64,000 nucleotides of DNA from contig NZ_CP063785.1 in assembly GCF_025860405.1 (NCBI RefSeq), positions 1,674,001-1,738,000 of the forward strand, in the 5' to 3' direction. Made by a program: the position numbers and the translations under genes. Source of the stretch: Tolypothrix sp. PCC 7712 (GTDB lineage: Bacteria; Cyanobacteriota; Cyanobacteriia; Cyanobacteriales; Nostocaceae). Below are positions 27,170 to 36,700 of the stretch, in pieces (position 1 is the stretch's first letter; each line of letters starts with the position of its first letter). The notes under the pieces are model-generated. The model was not told the origin of the DNA, searched no databases, and saw only the letters and a list, made by a program, of their open reading frames with translations.

Positions 27170-27200
27170 AGTTGCATTTCTCCAGCCAGGAGATGCAACT
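27170..27200 (+). terminator. Hairpin between the hydrolase and the BrnT gene
   Basis: AGTTGCAT..CTCC (27170-27183, two-base bulge) pairs with GGAGATGCAACT (27189-27200). There is no T-run after it, so it may be a processing or weak terminator structure. Confidence 0.4.
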
Positions 27201-27227
27201 AATGTCATTAATCAAGAGTCATATTTA

Positions 27228-27521
27228 ATGGATCTTCTTTATCGAGTTCAAGGAATTGAATTTGAATGGGATAATAACAAAGAAAAAATCAACATTGAAA
27301 AACATGGAGTTACATTTGAAGAAGCTACAGAAGTTTTCTTTGACCCGTTCTATCAAACAGGTGATGCTTCTGCTAATGATGAGCAACGTGATTTTATCAT
27401 TGGTTATTCTTTCACTAGTCGTCTGTTATTAGTGGTTTATGTAGAAAGAGGTAAGCGTACCCGTATAATTTCTGCCCGTCCTACTACTCGTACTGAAAGA
27501 AAATTATATGAACAAGCCTGA
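27228..27521 (+). CDS. brnT: BrnT-family toxin
   Basis: 97 residues. The opening FEWDNNKEKINIEKHGVTFE and the VFFDPF and RIISARPTTRTERKLYE segments are diagnostic of BrnT, a RelE-fold ribonuclease toxin. The next gene, overlapping by 14 bases, encodes a ribbon-helix-helix type antitoxin. In known BrnTA pairs the complex represses its own promoter. Confidence 0.88.
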   Translation: MDLLYRVQGIEFEWDNNKEKINIEKHGVTFEEATEVFFDPFYQTGDASANDEQRDFIIGYSFTSRLLLVVYVERGKRTRIISARPTTRTERKLYEQA

Positions 27522-27801
27522 AGAATTTCAATTACACTTAAGACCTCGCCCAGTAGAGACAGTATCTATTCAAATACCAAAGGATACTTTAGACTCACTT
27601 AAAAAAGTAGCAGTCAATCGAGATATGGCTGTTGAAGCGTTACTGAAATTTTATATTGGGCAGGGTTTGCGGCAAGACTTAGCCAAATTATTTTCCGATC
27701 GCGTACTAGAATCAACTGCTGAAGTTTTAGCCAGGCACATACAGTCAGAAGAAGAAATATCCAATATTATTCAAGAAATCCGTGCTGCAGCCAATAGCTA
27801 G
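27508..27801 (+). CDS. Antitoxin of the BrnT pair, ribbon-helix-helix type
   Basis: 97 residues, starting 14 bases inside the toxin gene. The N-terminal part (VETVSIQIPKDTLDSLKKVA then RDMAVEALLKFYIGQGL) reads as a ribbon-helix-helix DNA-binding unit; the C-terminal helix would bind the toxin. It is longer in the C-terminus than a minimal CopG protein and differs from standard BrnA order, so the antitoxin class is assigned by position and fold pattern. Confidence 0.75.
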   Translation: MNKPEEFQLHLRPRPVETVSIQIPKDTLDSLKKVAVNRDMAVEALLKFYIGQGLRQDLAKLFSDRVLESTAEVLARHIQSEEEISNIIQEIRAAANS

Positions 27802-27949
27802 CTGAAAATATCAATAACCTTTATCAAATACTATAAGTCAGGATAAATTAGATTTTACCTATCGGTTTATCCTCTAAGAAAGATGTAAAACTATATGCAC
27901 CTTTGTTACAACCTAGAATAGCAAGGCTGTACATTGAAGGTGTCATGCA

Positions 27950-29056
27950 ATGGCAGATAAAATTTCTCAAGAAATAGCAAATAAAAAAATCAATAATTTA
28001 CCAGATAATACAACAAAAGATAAAAAATCATTTTTGACATCTGTTGGCGAAACATTCAACTGGCTAGCGGGAACAGCAGTTGGAATAGGAGAAACAGTTG
28101 CTAAACAAACACATAAATTAATTGAACAATCAACTCAAACAAGCGGCAAAGTAGTAGATAGCCTCAGCCAAAATTGGTTAATTCGCAGATTATCTGGGGT
28201 ATTAAATCTTAATTGGTTGATTGGTGCTAGTGAAAATGTTGATTTAGCAAAAGCACAAGCAGCAGTTAATCAACTCAAACAACAATATCCCCAAGAGTCC
28301 CCTAGCCAAATTTCCCACAGAATTATGGTGGAAAAAGCTACAAAAGCCGGGGGAATTGGTTTAGCAACAAGTATTTTGCCAGGAGTAGCGGCGGCTTTAT
28401 TAGCAATTGATTTAGCAGCGACAACGCAATTGCAATCAGAAATGCTTTATGAAATAGCATCCGCCTACGGGTTAAATTTAAAAGACCCAGCGCGCAAGGG
28501 TGAGGTTTTGGCAATTTTTGGTTTAGCTTTAGGCGGTAGTCGGCTTTTAAAAGCTGCGGGTTTAGGCTTGCTGCGAAATGTACCTTTTGCTGGTGCTGCG
28601 ATCGCAGCTAGTTCTAATGCGACGATGATTTATTCTTTAGGCTATGCTGCTTGTCGATTTTACGAAGCCAAGCTGGACGAATCCACCTCGCTGACGGACA
28701 AAGAGACATTAGCAACATTAAAGCAGCAAAGTGAAAAATACTTAGAAACTGCGATCGCTCAAGAAGCTGTCATGGATCAAATTTTAGTACATATGATCCT
28801 CGCCAGCCATCCAGAAAAGACTTGGTCAGAAATTCTCCCAGAGTTAAAAGCTATAAATCTTAGCGAACATTCCTTAAATGCGATCGCCCAAAATATTCAA
28901 TCACCTCAGCCTTTAGATAGCTTGCTAAATCAACTCAATCGTGATTTTGCGATCCCCTTGCTGGCTCAATGTCAAAAAATTGCCCAACTTAACGGTGAAA
29001 CTACAGAAGTAGAGCAAAAGATTATTGACGCGATCGCTAATAAGTTTAATCTTTAG
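27950..29056 (+). CDS. EcsC-like membrane-associated protein
   Basis: 368 residues. Hydrophobic helices at about 143-168 (GIGLATSILPGVAAALLAID) and 188-235 (VLAIFGLALGGSRLL; NVPFAGAAIAASSNATMIYS) sit in the pattern of EcsC-family proteins. The first 90 residues are polar and charged. No catalytic motif is visible; the family role is unknown. The stop TAG runs directly into an STRR array (TAGGGGAATGGGGAATG). Confidence 0.6.
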   Translation: MADKISQEIANKKINNLPDNTTKDKKSFLTSVGETFNWLAGTAVGIGETVAKQTHKLIEQSTQTSGKVVDSLSQNWLIRRLSGVLNLNWLIGASENVDLAKAQAAVNQLKQQYPQESPSQISHRIMVEKATKAGGIGLATSILPGVAAALLAIDLAATTQLQSEMLYEIASAYGLNLKDPARKGEVLAIFGLALGGSRLLKAAGLGLLRNVPFAGAAIAASSNATMIYSLGYAACRFYEAKLDESTSLTDKETLATLKQQSEKYLETAIAQEAVMDQILVHMILASHPEKTWSEILPELKAINLSEHSLNAIAQNIQSPQPLDSLLNQLNRDFAIPLLAQCQKIAQLNGETTEVEQKIIDAIANKFNL

Positions 29057-29200
29057 GGGAATGGGGAATGGGGAATGGGGAATGGGTAATGGGGAATGGG
29101 GAATGGGGAATGGGTAATGGGTAATGGGTAATGGGTAATGGGTAAGTGGGAGAGAATCATCATACCAATGCCCCATGCCCCATGCCCTATGCCCTTTTCC
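29054..29200. repeat. STRR arrays between the EcsC-like gene and pepA
   Basis: GGGGAAT and GGGTAAT heptads from the stop codon at 29054 to about 29145, then CCCCATG/CCCTATG heptads at 29168-29193. The second array lies in the pepA leader and is open in the pepA frame, so automated annotation may extend pepA too far upstream. Confidence 0.93.
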
Positions 29201-29262
29201 TAATGCATGAACAGAGAATTTTAAGCAATACTGGTACAAGAACTTTTACACAAAATACAAAA

Positions 29263-30744
29263 ATGGTAATTCGACCTAGTGATACGCCGCTTTTAGAGTG
29301 GACAGGTGATACTTTAGCAATTGGATTATTTGAAGATAACCTAGAGCTAACAGGCGAATTAGCAACTTTAGATGGTAAATTTGCCGGAATTTTAAAAGAA
29401 TTAATTACTGAAGAAGAATTTAAGGGTAAAGCCAACAGCACTGTTTTCACTCGGATAGCAGCTAGTACCCCAGTCAAGAAAGTAATTATCGTCGGTTTGG
29501 GAAAACCAGACGCGCTAACGACCGATTCCTTGCGGCGCGCGGCTGCGGCTGTGGGAAGGGTAGCTAAAAAGCAAAAAGTAAAAACTTTAGGTTTTAGTTT
29601 CCCATTATGGAACAACGATCCGGCGGCAACCGCCCAAGCGATCGCGGAAGGTGTACAATTAGCGCTTTACCAAGATACCCGCTTTAAGTCCGACCCAGAA
29701 GAAAAAAAATCACAAGTAGAAACCATAGATTTACTAGGTTTTGGTGGACAAGAAGCCGCTATTAACCTAGCAAATCAGATAGTTTCTGGGGTAATTTTAG
29801 CCAGAGAATTAGTAGCAGCCCCAGCAAACGCTGTTACACCTATTACAATGGCGGAAACTGCCGAAGCGATCGCTAAAGATCATGGTTTGCAAATCCAAAT
29901 CTTAGAACGGGAAGAATGCGAAAAATTGGGTATGGGTGCTTTTTTAGGAGTCGCCCAAGCATCTGATTTGCCTCCTAAATTTATTCACCTCACCTACAAA
30001 CCAGAAGGCACACCCACACGCAAACTAGCAATTATTGGTAAAGGCTTAACCTTCGACTCCGGCGGACTGAATATTAAAGGCGCTGGTAGCGGTATTGAAA
30101 CTATGAAAATTGATATGGGTGGTGCTGCTGCAACTTTAGGCGCAGCCAAAGCCATTGCCCAAATTAAACCCAGTGCCGAGGTTCACTTTATTTCCGCCGT
30201 TACCGAAAACATGATTAGCGGTCATGCAATGCACCCCGGTGACATCCTCACCGCCTCTAATGGCAAAACCATTGAAGTTAATAACACCGATGCTGAAGGA
30301 CGTTTGACTTTAGCCGATGCCTTAGTTTATGCCGATAAATTAGGACTAGATGCGATCGTCGATTTAGCCACCCTTACTGGCGCTAACGTGATTGCTTTGG
30401 GTGAAGATATTGCAGGTTTGTATACTCCTGATGATGGGGTAGCTGCCCAAATAGAAAAAGCAGCAAAAAGCACAGGTGAAAAAATTTGGCGGATGCCAAT
30501 GGAAGAAAAATATTTTGAAGGGCTAAAATCTGGCATTGCCGACATGAAGAATACTGGCCCTCGTCCTGGTGGTTCCATTACCGCCGCCCTATTCCTCAAG
30601 CAATTTGTCAAAGATACCCCCTGGGCACACCTAGATATTGCTGGCCCAGTCTGGTCAGATAAAGAAAACGGCTACAACGGCCCCGGTGCTACAGGCTACG
30701 GTGTCAGAACCCTGGTTGACTGGGTATTAAGTTCAGTTGAATAG
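29263..30744 (+). CDS. pepA: Leucyl aminopeptidase (M17)
   Basis: 493 residues from the ATG at 29263. A longer frame opens at 29146 but its extra residues come from STRR heptads and the usual family start is MxIRPxDTPLLEW. Metal and catalytic residues: Lys260, Asp265 ([10 protein letters not shown]), Lys272, Asp284, then Asp343, Glu345 and Arg347 in NTDAEGRL. A two-zinc cytosolic exopeptidase that releases N-terminal leucine and other residues. The TAG stop merges into an STRR array. Confidence 0.96.
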   Translation: MVIRPSDTPLLEWTGDTLAIGLFEDNLELTGELATLDGKFAGILKELITEEEFKGKANSTVFTRIAASTPVKKVIIVGLGKPDALTTDSLRRAAAAVGRVAKKQKVKTLGFSFPLWNNDPAATAQAIAEGVQLALYQDTRFKSDPEEKKSQVETIDLLGFGGQEAAINLANQIVSGVILARELVAAPANAVTPITMAETAEAIAKDHGLQIQILEREECEKLGMGAFLGVAQASDLPPKFIHLTYKPEGTPTRKLAIIGKGLTFDSGGLNIKGAGSGIETMKIDMGGAAATLGAAKAIAQIKPSAEVHFISAVTENMISGHAMHPGDILTASNGKTIEVNNTDAEGRLTLADALVYADKLGLDAIVDLATLTGANVIALGEDIAGLYTPDDGVAAQIEKAAKSTGEKIWRMPMEEKYFEGLKSGIADMKNTGPRPGGSITAALFLKQFVKDTPWAHLDIAGPVWSDKENGYNGPGATGYGVRTLVDWVLSSVE

Positions 30745-30838
30745 GGCATGGGGCATGGGGCATTGGGCATGGGGCATTGGGTAATTGGTAATTGGGATTT
30801 CCCCTAGTCCCCAGTCCCTAGTCCCTAGTCCCCAGTAA
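30742..30838. repeat. STRR array between pepA and plsX
   Basis: GGGCATG/GGGCATT heptads starting inside the pepA stop codon, then GGTAATT, then CCCCAGT/CCCTAGT heptads to about 30836. Confidence 0.93.
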
Positions 30839-30918
30839 ATTCATCCGGCTAGCTAAAATTCCGATTTTTGGGTTAAGCCATCTGGTAAAATTTGTAAGGT
30901 TTCTAAAAGCTTTGAGCA

Positions 30919-31944
30919 ATGGGATCGACTGGCGTAAGGATCGCAATTGATGCAATGGGAGGGGATCATGCACCCGCTGAAATCGTGGCTGGCGCTGTGC
31001 GCGCAGGCGAGGAGTTGGGTGTAACAGTATTGTTGGTGGGTGATCCCCAACAAATTGAAGCTGCCCTGCCGCCAAAAACCAACCTGGCGCAGGTAGAGAT
31101 CGTTCCTGCTGAGGAAGCGATCGCAATGGATGAGGAGCCGCTAAACGCAGTTAGACGCAAGCGTAAGGCTTCGATCAATGTGGCGATGGATTTGGTGAAG
31201 CAGCAACAAGCTGATGCTGTGTTTTCCGCAGGACACTCTGGGGCAGCTATGGCCTCCGCTTTGCTCCGCCTAGGACGCTTGCCGGGAATTGACCGCCCAG
31301 CAATTGGGACAGTTTTTCCTACAATCAAAGCTGGCAAGCCAGTACTCATACTTGATGTTGGTGCCAATGTAGACTGTCGCCCGAAATTTTTAGAACAGTT
31401 TGCTGTGATGGGGTCGGCCTACAGTCAATATGTACTGGGTACACCGGAACCAAAAGTAGGTCTGTTGAATATCGGCGAAGAAGACACTAAAGGTAATGAA
31501 GTGGCTTTGCGCGCCCACCAACTCCTCAAAGAAAATACTCAAATTTCTTTTATTGGTAATGCTGAAGGCCGTGATGTACTTTCTGGTGACTTTGATGTCA
31601 TTGTCTGTGATGGCTTTGTTGGCAATGTTTTACTAAAATTTGCCGAAGCCGTAGGCGGAGTGATTTTACAAATCTTGCGGGAAGAATTACCCCAAGGCTT
31701 GCATGGTCAAATCGGTACAGCACTTTTAAAACCAAACCTGAAGCGAATTAAGCAACGGATGGATCACGCAGAACATGGCGGTGCTTTGCTTTTAGGTGTG
31801 GATGGAGTTTGTTTGATTGGTCATGGTAGCTCCCAAGCGCCTTCAGTTTTTAATGCAATCCGTATGGCCAAAGAAGCTGTAGATAACCAGGTGCTACAAC
31901 GCCTACGTACCCAATATCAAGCCCTAGAGCGTGAAAGTGGTTAG
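30919..31944 (+). CDS. plsX: Phosphate acyltransferase PlsX
   Basis: 341 residues. N-terminal IAIDAMGGDHAPAEIVAGA and the DVGANVDCRP, VCDGFVGNV and ADAVFSAGHSGA segments are PlsX signatures. It converts acyl-ACP and phosphate to acyl-phosphate for PlsY, linking fatty-acid synthesis to membrane lipids. First gene of a plsX-fabH-fabD-plsC group on the plus strand, the standard cyanobacterial order. ATG preceded by TTTGAGCA. Confidence 0.96.
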   Translation: MGSTGVRIAIDAMGGDHAPAEIVAGAVRAGEELGVTVLLVGDPQQIEAALPPKTNLAQVEIVPAEEAIAMDEEPLNAVRRKRKASINVAMDLVKQQQADAVFSAGHSGAAMASALLRLGRLPGIDRPAIGTVFPTIKAGKPVLILDVGANVDCRPKFLEQFAVMGSAYSQYVLGTPEPKVGLLNIGEEDTKGNEVALRAHQLLKENTQISFIGNAEGRDVLSGDFDVIVCDGFVGNVLLKFAEAVGGVILQILREELPQGLHGQIGTALLKPNLKRIKQRMDHAEHGGALLLGVDGVCLIGHGSSQAPSVFNAIRMAKEAVDNQVLQRLRTQYQALERESG

Positions 31945-32050
31945 CAATCAGCCAGAAGGTAGCAAGATGTAGCACAAGAGGAGTAATTAGTCAAAATTAA
32001 ATGACTAATTACTCATGATTACTAATGACTAAACGCTGATAGGTGATAGT

Positions 32051-33058
32051 GTGGGAGACTTAGGAGTGCATAACATAGGCATAGCAATTACTGGCAGTGG
32101 CTCGGCAGTACCAGAAACTTCCGTAGATAATGAAGCGCTGACTGCATTGGTGGAGACCTCAGACGAGTGGATCGCCACAAGAACAGGAATTCGTCAAAGG
32201 CGATTGGCAAATCCCACAGAGTCATTGAGTGTACTTGCGGCTCGTGCTAGTAGTCAAGCGATCGCATCTGCTGGCATTACCGCCGCAGATTTGGATTTAA
32301 TTATTTTGGCAACCTCTACCCCTGATGATCTGTTTGGCAGTGCTTGTCAAATTCAGGCGGAAATTGGAGCGACCAAAGCCGTAGCATTTGACTTAACTGC
32401 TGCCTGTTCTGGCTTTATATTTGGCATGGTCACCGCAGCCCAATACATTAGAAGCGGTGTATATCAAAACGTACTGTTGATCGGGGCAGACATCCTCTCT
32501 CGTTGGGTAGATTGGCAAGACCGCAGCACCTGTGTATTGTTTGGTGATGGAGCTGGAGCAGTAGTCATGCAGGCCAATGAGAGCGATCGCTTACTAGGAT
32601 TTACCCTCAAAAGTGACGGTAGCCAAAACCACTTCCTGAACCTTGCCTATCAAGCCTCTTCTCAAGAGCTGATTCCTAACGTCAATATCTCCCAAGGTAA
32701 ATATCACCCAATTACCATGAACGGCAAAGAAGTTTACCGCTTTGCTGTCCAAAAAGTGCCAGAAGTTATAGATAAAACTTTATTTCAGGCGAATCTCAAT
32801 GTGGATCAAGTAGATTGGCTACTCCTACATCAAGCTAACCAGCGCATTCTAGACGCTGTAGCCCAACGCCTCAATATTCCCCAAGAAAAAGTTATTAGTA
32901 ATCTTGCCAACTATGGCAATACCTCTGCCGCCTCTATTCCCATTGCTTTAGATGAAGCTGTGCGGCAAGGCAAAATTAAACCCAATGACATTATTGCGGC
33001 ATCTGGCTTTGGTGCTGGGCTGACATGGGGTGCAGCAATTTTCCAATGGGGAAGATAA
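32051..33058 (+). CDS. fabH: 3-oxoacyl-ACP synthase III
   Basis: 335 residues from GTG at 32051; a GTG at 32066, with GGAG eight bases upstream, gives 330 residues and may be the true start. Catalytic triad Cys119 (TAACSGF), His260 (LLHQANQRI) and Asn290 (NYGNTSAAS). FabH condenses acetyl-CoA with malonyl-ACP to start fatty-acid synthesis. Lies 106 bases after plsX. Confidence 0.95.
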   Translation: MGDLGVHNIGIAITGSGSAVPETSVDNEALTALVETSDEWIATRTGIRQRRLANPTESLSVLAARASSQAIASAGITAADLDLIILATSTPDDLFGSACQIQAEIGATKAVAFDLTAACSGFIFGMVTAAQYIRSGVYQNVLLIGADILSRWVDWQDRSTCVLFGDGAGAVVMQANESDRLLGFTLKSDGSQNHFLNLAYQASSQELIPNVNISQGKYHPITMNGKEVYRFAVQKVPEVIDKTLFQANLNVDQVDWLLLHQANQRILDAVAQRLNIPQEKVISNLANYGNTSAASIPIALDEAVRQGKIKPNDIIAASGFGAGLTWGAAIFQWGR

Positions 33059-33084
33059 ATCTTTGTAGTCAAGAGTCCAAAGTC

Positions 33085-33210
33085 AAAAAATCCCTCCAAA
33101 GAATACATCTTGAAGTTTTGACCCTTGAACGCCACTTGCTCTACTTGGGGAAACCCCATCGCTTTTAGCGTCTCCCCTTGGGAGAAGACTGCAGTGGCTC
33201 CCCTTGACTC
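33085..33210. repeat. Palindromic intergenic element between fabH and fabD
   Basis: GCCACTTGC near 33131 pairs with GCAGTGGC near 33190, with inner GGGGAAACCCC and TCTCCCCTTGGGAG stems. A cruciform-type dispersed repeat interrupts an otherwise compact fatty-acid gene group. Confidence 0.55.
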
Positions 33211-33243
33211 TACAACGTTGTCTACTGAACTGACTATTGAGCA

Positions 33244-34125
33244 ATGACTAAAACTGCATGGGTTTTTCCCGGACAAGGTTCCCAAGTAACTGGTATGGGA
33301 ATGGACTTATTAGAGATACCCTCAGCGAAGGAGAAATTTACCCAAGCTGAGGCCATCTTAGGTTGGTCTGTTATTGACATTTGCCAAAGTGATAGCGACC
33401 AGTTATTACGTACACTCTACACTCAACCCTGTCTTTATGTAGTAGAAACCATTCTCGCCGATTTGCTTCAAGAAAGAGGGCATCAGCCAGATTTAGTGGC
33501 TGGGCATAGTTTAGGAGAATACTCTGCCCTGTACGTTGCTGGTGTTTTTGATTGGTCTGTTGGCTTACACTTAGTCAAGCGTCGAGCTGAACTCATGGAA
33601 GCTGTTTCTGGTGGGATGATGGCGGCGCTAATGAACTTTGACCGCGAACAGTTGGATGCAGTAATTGCCGCCAAGCCTGACGTAGTGCTGGCAAATGATA
33701 ACAGTCCGGCTCAAGTCGTAATTTCTGGTACTCCCGATGCTGTACATGAAGTCATGTCCCAAGTAAAAAGCAAGCGTGCTATTCCTTTAAAAGTTTCGGG
33801 CGCATTCCACTCACCTTTAATTGCATCTGCAGCTACGGAATTCCAAGAAATCCTTGATGGTGTGGAATTCCAAGCAGCGAATGTACCCGTAGTATCTAAT
33901 GTGGAACCCATACCAACTGTTGATGCTGAGACTCTCAAACAACGTCTGATTCAACAAATGACGGGTTCTGTCAGATGGCGAGAAATTTCTCTGCTACTGC
34001 CAACCCAAGGTATTGAGGAAGTCATAGAAATTGGCCCGGGTAATGTGTTAACTGGTTTAATTAAACGCACCACTCCTGGTTTAAGCTTAAAAAATATCCG
34101 GAATGCTGCTGAGTTACCGGGTTAG
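33244..34125 (+). CDS. fabD: Malonyl-CoA:ACP transacylase
   Basis: 293 residues. VFPGQGSQVTGMG, the nucleophile GHSLGEYSAL (Ser89) and GAFHSPLI (catalytic His) are all present. It loads malonyl groups on ACP for FabH and later condensing enzymes. Third in the plsX-fabH-fabD-plsC series. Its TAG stop is the first codon of a 49-base repeat shared exactly, in inverted orientation, with the mutS2 stop region. Confidence 0.96.
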   Translation: MTKTAWVFPGQGSQVTGMGMDLLEIPSAKEKFTQAEAILGWSVIDICQSDSDQLLRTLYTQPCLYVVETILADLLQERGHQPDLVAGHSLGEYSALYVAGVFDWSVGLHLVKRRAELMEAVSGGMMAALMNFDREQLDAVIAAKPDVVLANDNSPAQVVISGTPDAVHEVMSQVKSKRAIPLKVSGAFHSPLIASAATEFQEILDGVEFQAANVPVVSNVEPIPTVDAETLKQRLIQQMTGSVRWREISLLLPTQGIEEVIEIGPGNVLTGLIKRTTPGLSLKNIRNAAELPG

Positions 34126-34330
34126 GGATTGGGGAACTCGGGGCCCCCTCTGGGGATAAGGGGTAATGGGGACTGGGGACTGGGGATTGGGGACTGGGGA
34201 CTGGGGACTGGGTAAGAAATAATTGATCGGTTTTGACTTTTGAGTACAAACGCGATTAATCGCGTCTGTCCAACTCTTTACCCTTTACCCTTTACCCTTT
34301 ACCCTTCCCCCTTCCCCTTTTCCCCTTTAA
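34124..34330. repeat. STRR arrays between fabD and plsC
   Basis: Bases 34124-34172 are the 49-base element shared with 12055-12103. GGGGACT/GGGGATT heptads continue to 34212, then, after a short hairpin (CGCGATTAATCGCG), CTTTACC heptads run at 34276-34305. Confidence 0.95.
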
Positions 34331-34351
34331 CCACCACCTAATTTTTTGATT

Positions 34352-34990
34352 ATGAGCAAAAGCCGTGAACCTTTAGTTAGCCTGGCACTTTACCACGCTT
34401 TTAAATGGTCTATTGTCAGTCCAATGCTTCATGCTTACTTTCGGGTCAAGATTCATGGGGTAGAAAATGTCCCACAATCTGGGCCGTTACTAGTCGTGAG
34501 TAATCATGCTAGTTACTTTGATCCGCCAATAGTCTCTAATTGTGTCCTGCGTCCAGTGGCTTACATGGCGAAGGAAGAGTTATTTAAAGTCCCAGTTTTG
34601 GCGCAAGCAATTAAATTGTATGGTGCTTACCCAGTCAGCCGGGGCGCAGCCGATCGCACTGCCATTCGTTCTGCTTTAGAGTGTATTGATAATGGTTGGG
34701 CTGTGGGTGTGTTCTTGCAGGGTACTCGCACAAACGATGGTCGAATTACAGACCCCAAACGAGGCGCAGCACTGTTAGCAGCAAAGGCAAAAGCACCTAT
34801 CTTACCAGTCAGTTTATGGGGTACTGAGCAGATTTTACAAAAAGGCTCCTCTATACCCCGTCAAGTTCCAATTACCGTCAGAATTGGGCAAGTGATTGAT
34901 ACTCCTAGTTCCTCAAATAAGGAGGAATTGCAAGCGTTGACTCAAAAATGTGCAGATGTGATTAACCAAATGCATGATTTAGGAAGATGA
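34352..34990 (+). CDS. plsC: 1-acyl-sn-glycerol-3-phosphate acyltransferase
   Basis: 212 residues from the ATG at 34352; a TTG at 34346 is in frame. Motif I NHASYFD (51-57) is intact; the substrate-binding box reads FLQGTRT (121-127) where most PlsC have FPEGTR, so the usual Pro-Glu is Leu-Gln. It makes phosphatidic acid from lysophosphatidic acid at the membrane. Position after fabD supports a main PlsC role. The LPLAT at 25249 keeps the canonical box. Confidence 0.88.
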   Translation: MSKSREPLVSLALYHAFKWSIVSPMLHAYFRVKIHGVENVPQSGPLLVVSNHASYFDPPIVSNCVLRPVAYMAKEELFKVPVLAQAIKLYGAYPVSRGAADRTAIRSALECIDNGWAVGVFLQGTRTNDGRITDPKRGAALLAAKAKAPILPVSLWGTEQILQKGSSIPRQVPITVRIGQVIDTPSSSNKEELQALTQKCADVINQMHDLGR

Positions 34991-35115
34991 GCCAGAAAAA
35001 GCAGAAAATCTACTTAAGGGGGGGTGCGATCGCTTCTGTAGTTTCTGTAGAGTTAGTTTCAACATTGTGGTGAAAATTTACAAACCACAGTTGAAAACTC
35101 AACTTTCAAATTAAT

Positions 35116-36153
35116 ATGACAGGCTTTGAAGCCAAGAATTTTTGGCAGCGATTAAATAATCTGGCTTTAGTCCGCTTTTTACTTTTAGTTGCTGCTGGTT
35201 GGGCAATTGTACAGCTTTTAGCCTACTTTCAAGGGGTGATTGTAATTTTTACATTCGCCGCCATTTTAGCTTTTTTACTCAGCTATCCTGTAAAATGGCT
35301 CCGGCGTTTTTTACCCCATAGTGTTGCTGTTGTTTTAGTGTTCCTACTCAGCATTGTGGTGCTGGGAGGAATTGCGATTACCTTGGGTTTAGCTGTTTTA
35401 TCCCAAGGGCAACAGTTAATAGATAGTATAACTACTTTTTTAAACTCTTTAGCACCTTTAATTGAGCGATTAGAATCTTTTTTGCGTAGTCGTAATTTAC
35501 AAATAGATTTAAATTTTATTGAAGACCAGTTACGCACTCAAGCAATCAATAGTCTGGTAAATAGTTTAGCTATTTTACAACAATTTTTGACTAACTTTGT
35601 GACTTTTATATTGATTGCTGTTATTTCATTTTTCATGCTGCTGGATGGTGAGAAAATTTGGCAATTAATTCTCAAAATAGTTCCCAGTCAAAGACGCAAT
35701 CGCTTTAATAGAATCATCAAGAAAAGTTTTCTAGGATTTTTTCGAGGTCAGTTGTTATTAACTCTATTTTTAACAACTGCCACATTTATTGTATTCGTAG
35801 TTTTAAATGTTCCCTTTGCCTTGCTTTTATCAGTCATAGTTGGCTTACTGGATGTGATTCCTGGGATTGGGGCAACATTAGGGGTTAGTACTATTACTTT
35901 GATTGTCTTATCTCAAAGTGTTTGGCTAGCATTGAAGGTATTGATAGCTTGCATTGTACTACAGCAAATTCAAGATAATTTAATTGCCCCACGGATTATG
36001 CAAGGGGCGCTAAATCTCAATCCTGTAGTTGTATTTTTTGCTTTGCTAGTAGGTGCAAGAGTTGCAGGTTTACTAGGTATTTTTATCTCTATTCCCATCG
36101 CTGGGGTAATTGTATCTTTGTTTGAAATTGAAGAGATGCAAGCAGAATCTTAG
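35116..36153 (+). CDS. AI-2E family transporter (PerM/UPF0118)
   Basis: 345 residues with about seven transmembrane helices: 17-34, 38-58, 65-90, then 155-177, 206-236, 240-280 and 300-335. The C-terminal signature LLDVIPGIGATLGV and NLIAPRIMQG are typical of the AI-2 exporter family, whose members move autoinducer-2 or, in other cases, Na+ with H+. Substrate here unknown. 125 bases after plsC, same strand. Confidence 0.88.
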   Translation: MTGFEAKNFWQRLNNLALVRFLLLVAAGWAIVQLLAYFQGVIVIFTFAAILAFLLSYPVKWLRRFLPHSVAVVLVFLLSIVVLGGIAITLGLAVLSQGQQLIDSITTFLNSLAPLIERLESFLRSRNLQIDLNFIEDQLRTQAINSLVNSLAILQQFLTNFVTFILIAVISFFMLLDGEKIWQLILKIVPSQRRNRFNRIIKKSFLGFFRGQLLLTLFLTTATFIVFVVLNVPFALLLSVIVGLLDVIPGIGATLGVSTITLIVLSQSVWLALKVLIACIVLQQIQDNLIAPRIMQGALNLNPVVVFFALLVGARVAGLLGIFISIPIAGVIVSLFEIEEMQAES

Positions 36154-36322
36154 CAATAAAAATTTTGTGCTTTTACCCATGAGGTAAGGAAGAAATAATT
36201 AACCGCCGATAGAAGAGGATGTACGCAGATTAACGCAGATAAATTTGTAGTTCTTCTGATGGGTAAAAGCATTTAATATTCATGTAAAATTATAATTAGA
36301 CTCATAAAAAGATTGAGGAATT

Positions 36323-36619
36323 ATGCCTGATTTTAGAGCGGAATTAGCAGAAAATTTAGATGAATCAGAGTGGGAATGGCTAATTCCTCATGTGAAAAGA
36401 GATGCCGTAATTCTGGTAGCATCAGGGTTAGATTTGTTAGATGTGGGAGTTGCGATCGCCAGTGATAATATTCCCCAAGTGCAAATATGGATTGATGAGC
36501 AATTGATTACCAAACCCAATCCAGAACAGTTGGGAGAGTGGAATGCCAATCCTCAAAAGCGTTTTCAAACACTCATTGTTCAGCCTTATGTCATAGTGCA
36601 AGAAATAGCAAATACCTAA
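36323..36619 (+). CDS. DUF2288 protein
   Basis: 98 residues, acidic, no signal peptide. The segments LDESEWEWLIPHVKRDAVIL and LDLLDVGVAIASDN fit DUF2288, a small family of cyanobacteria and proteobacteria without known function. A GGAA ribosome site precedes the ATG. It lies alone between the transporter and the convergent menF gene. Confidence 0.75.
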   Translation: MPDFRAELAENLDESEWEWLIPHVKRDAVILVASGLDLLDVGVAIASDNIPQVQIWIDEQLITKPNPEQLGEWNANPQKRFQTLIVQPYVIVQEIANT

Positions 36620-36700
36620 CAAATAGAAGCTAGATAAAAGTAAGTGTGATCGCCTGTTTTTCTAGCTGCGAAATAGACAATAAAATAACAAAATCATTTG

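Noticed and set aside
29146..29262. N-terminal extension of PepA from an upstream ATG
   Set aside because: The extra 39 residues are encoded by STRR heptads and spacer; the family start fits the ATG at 29263.
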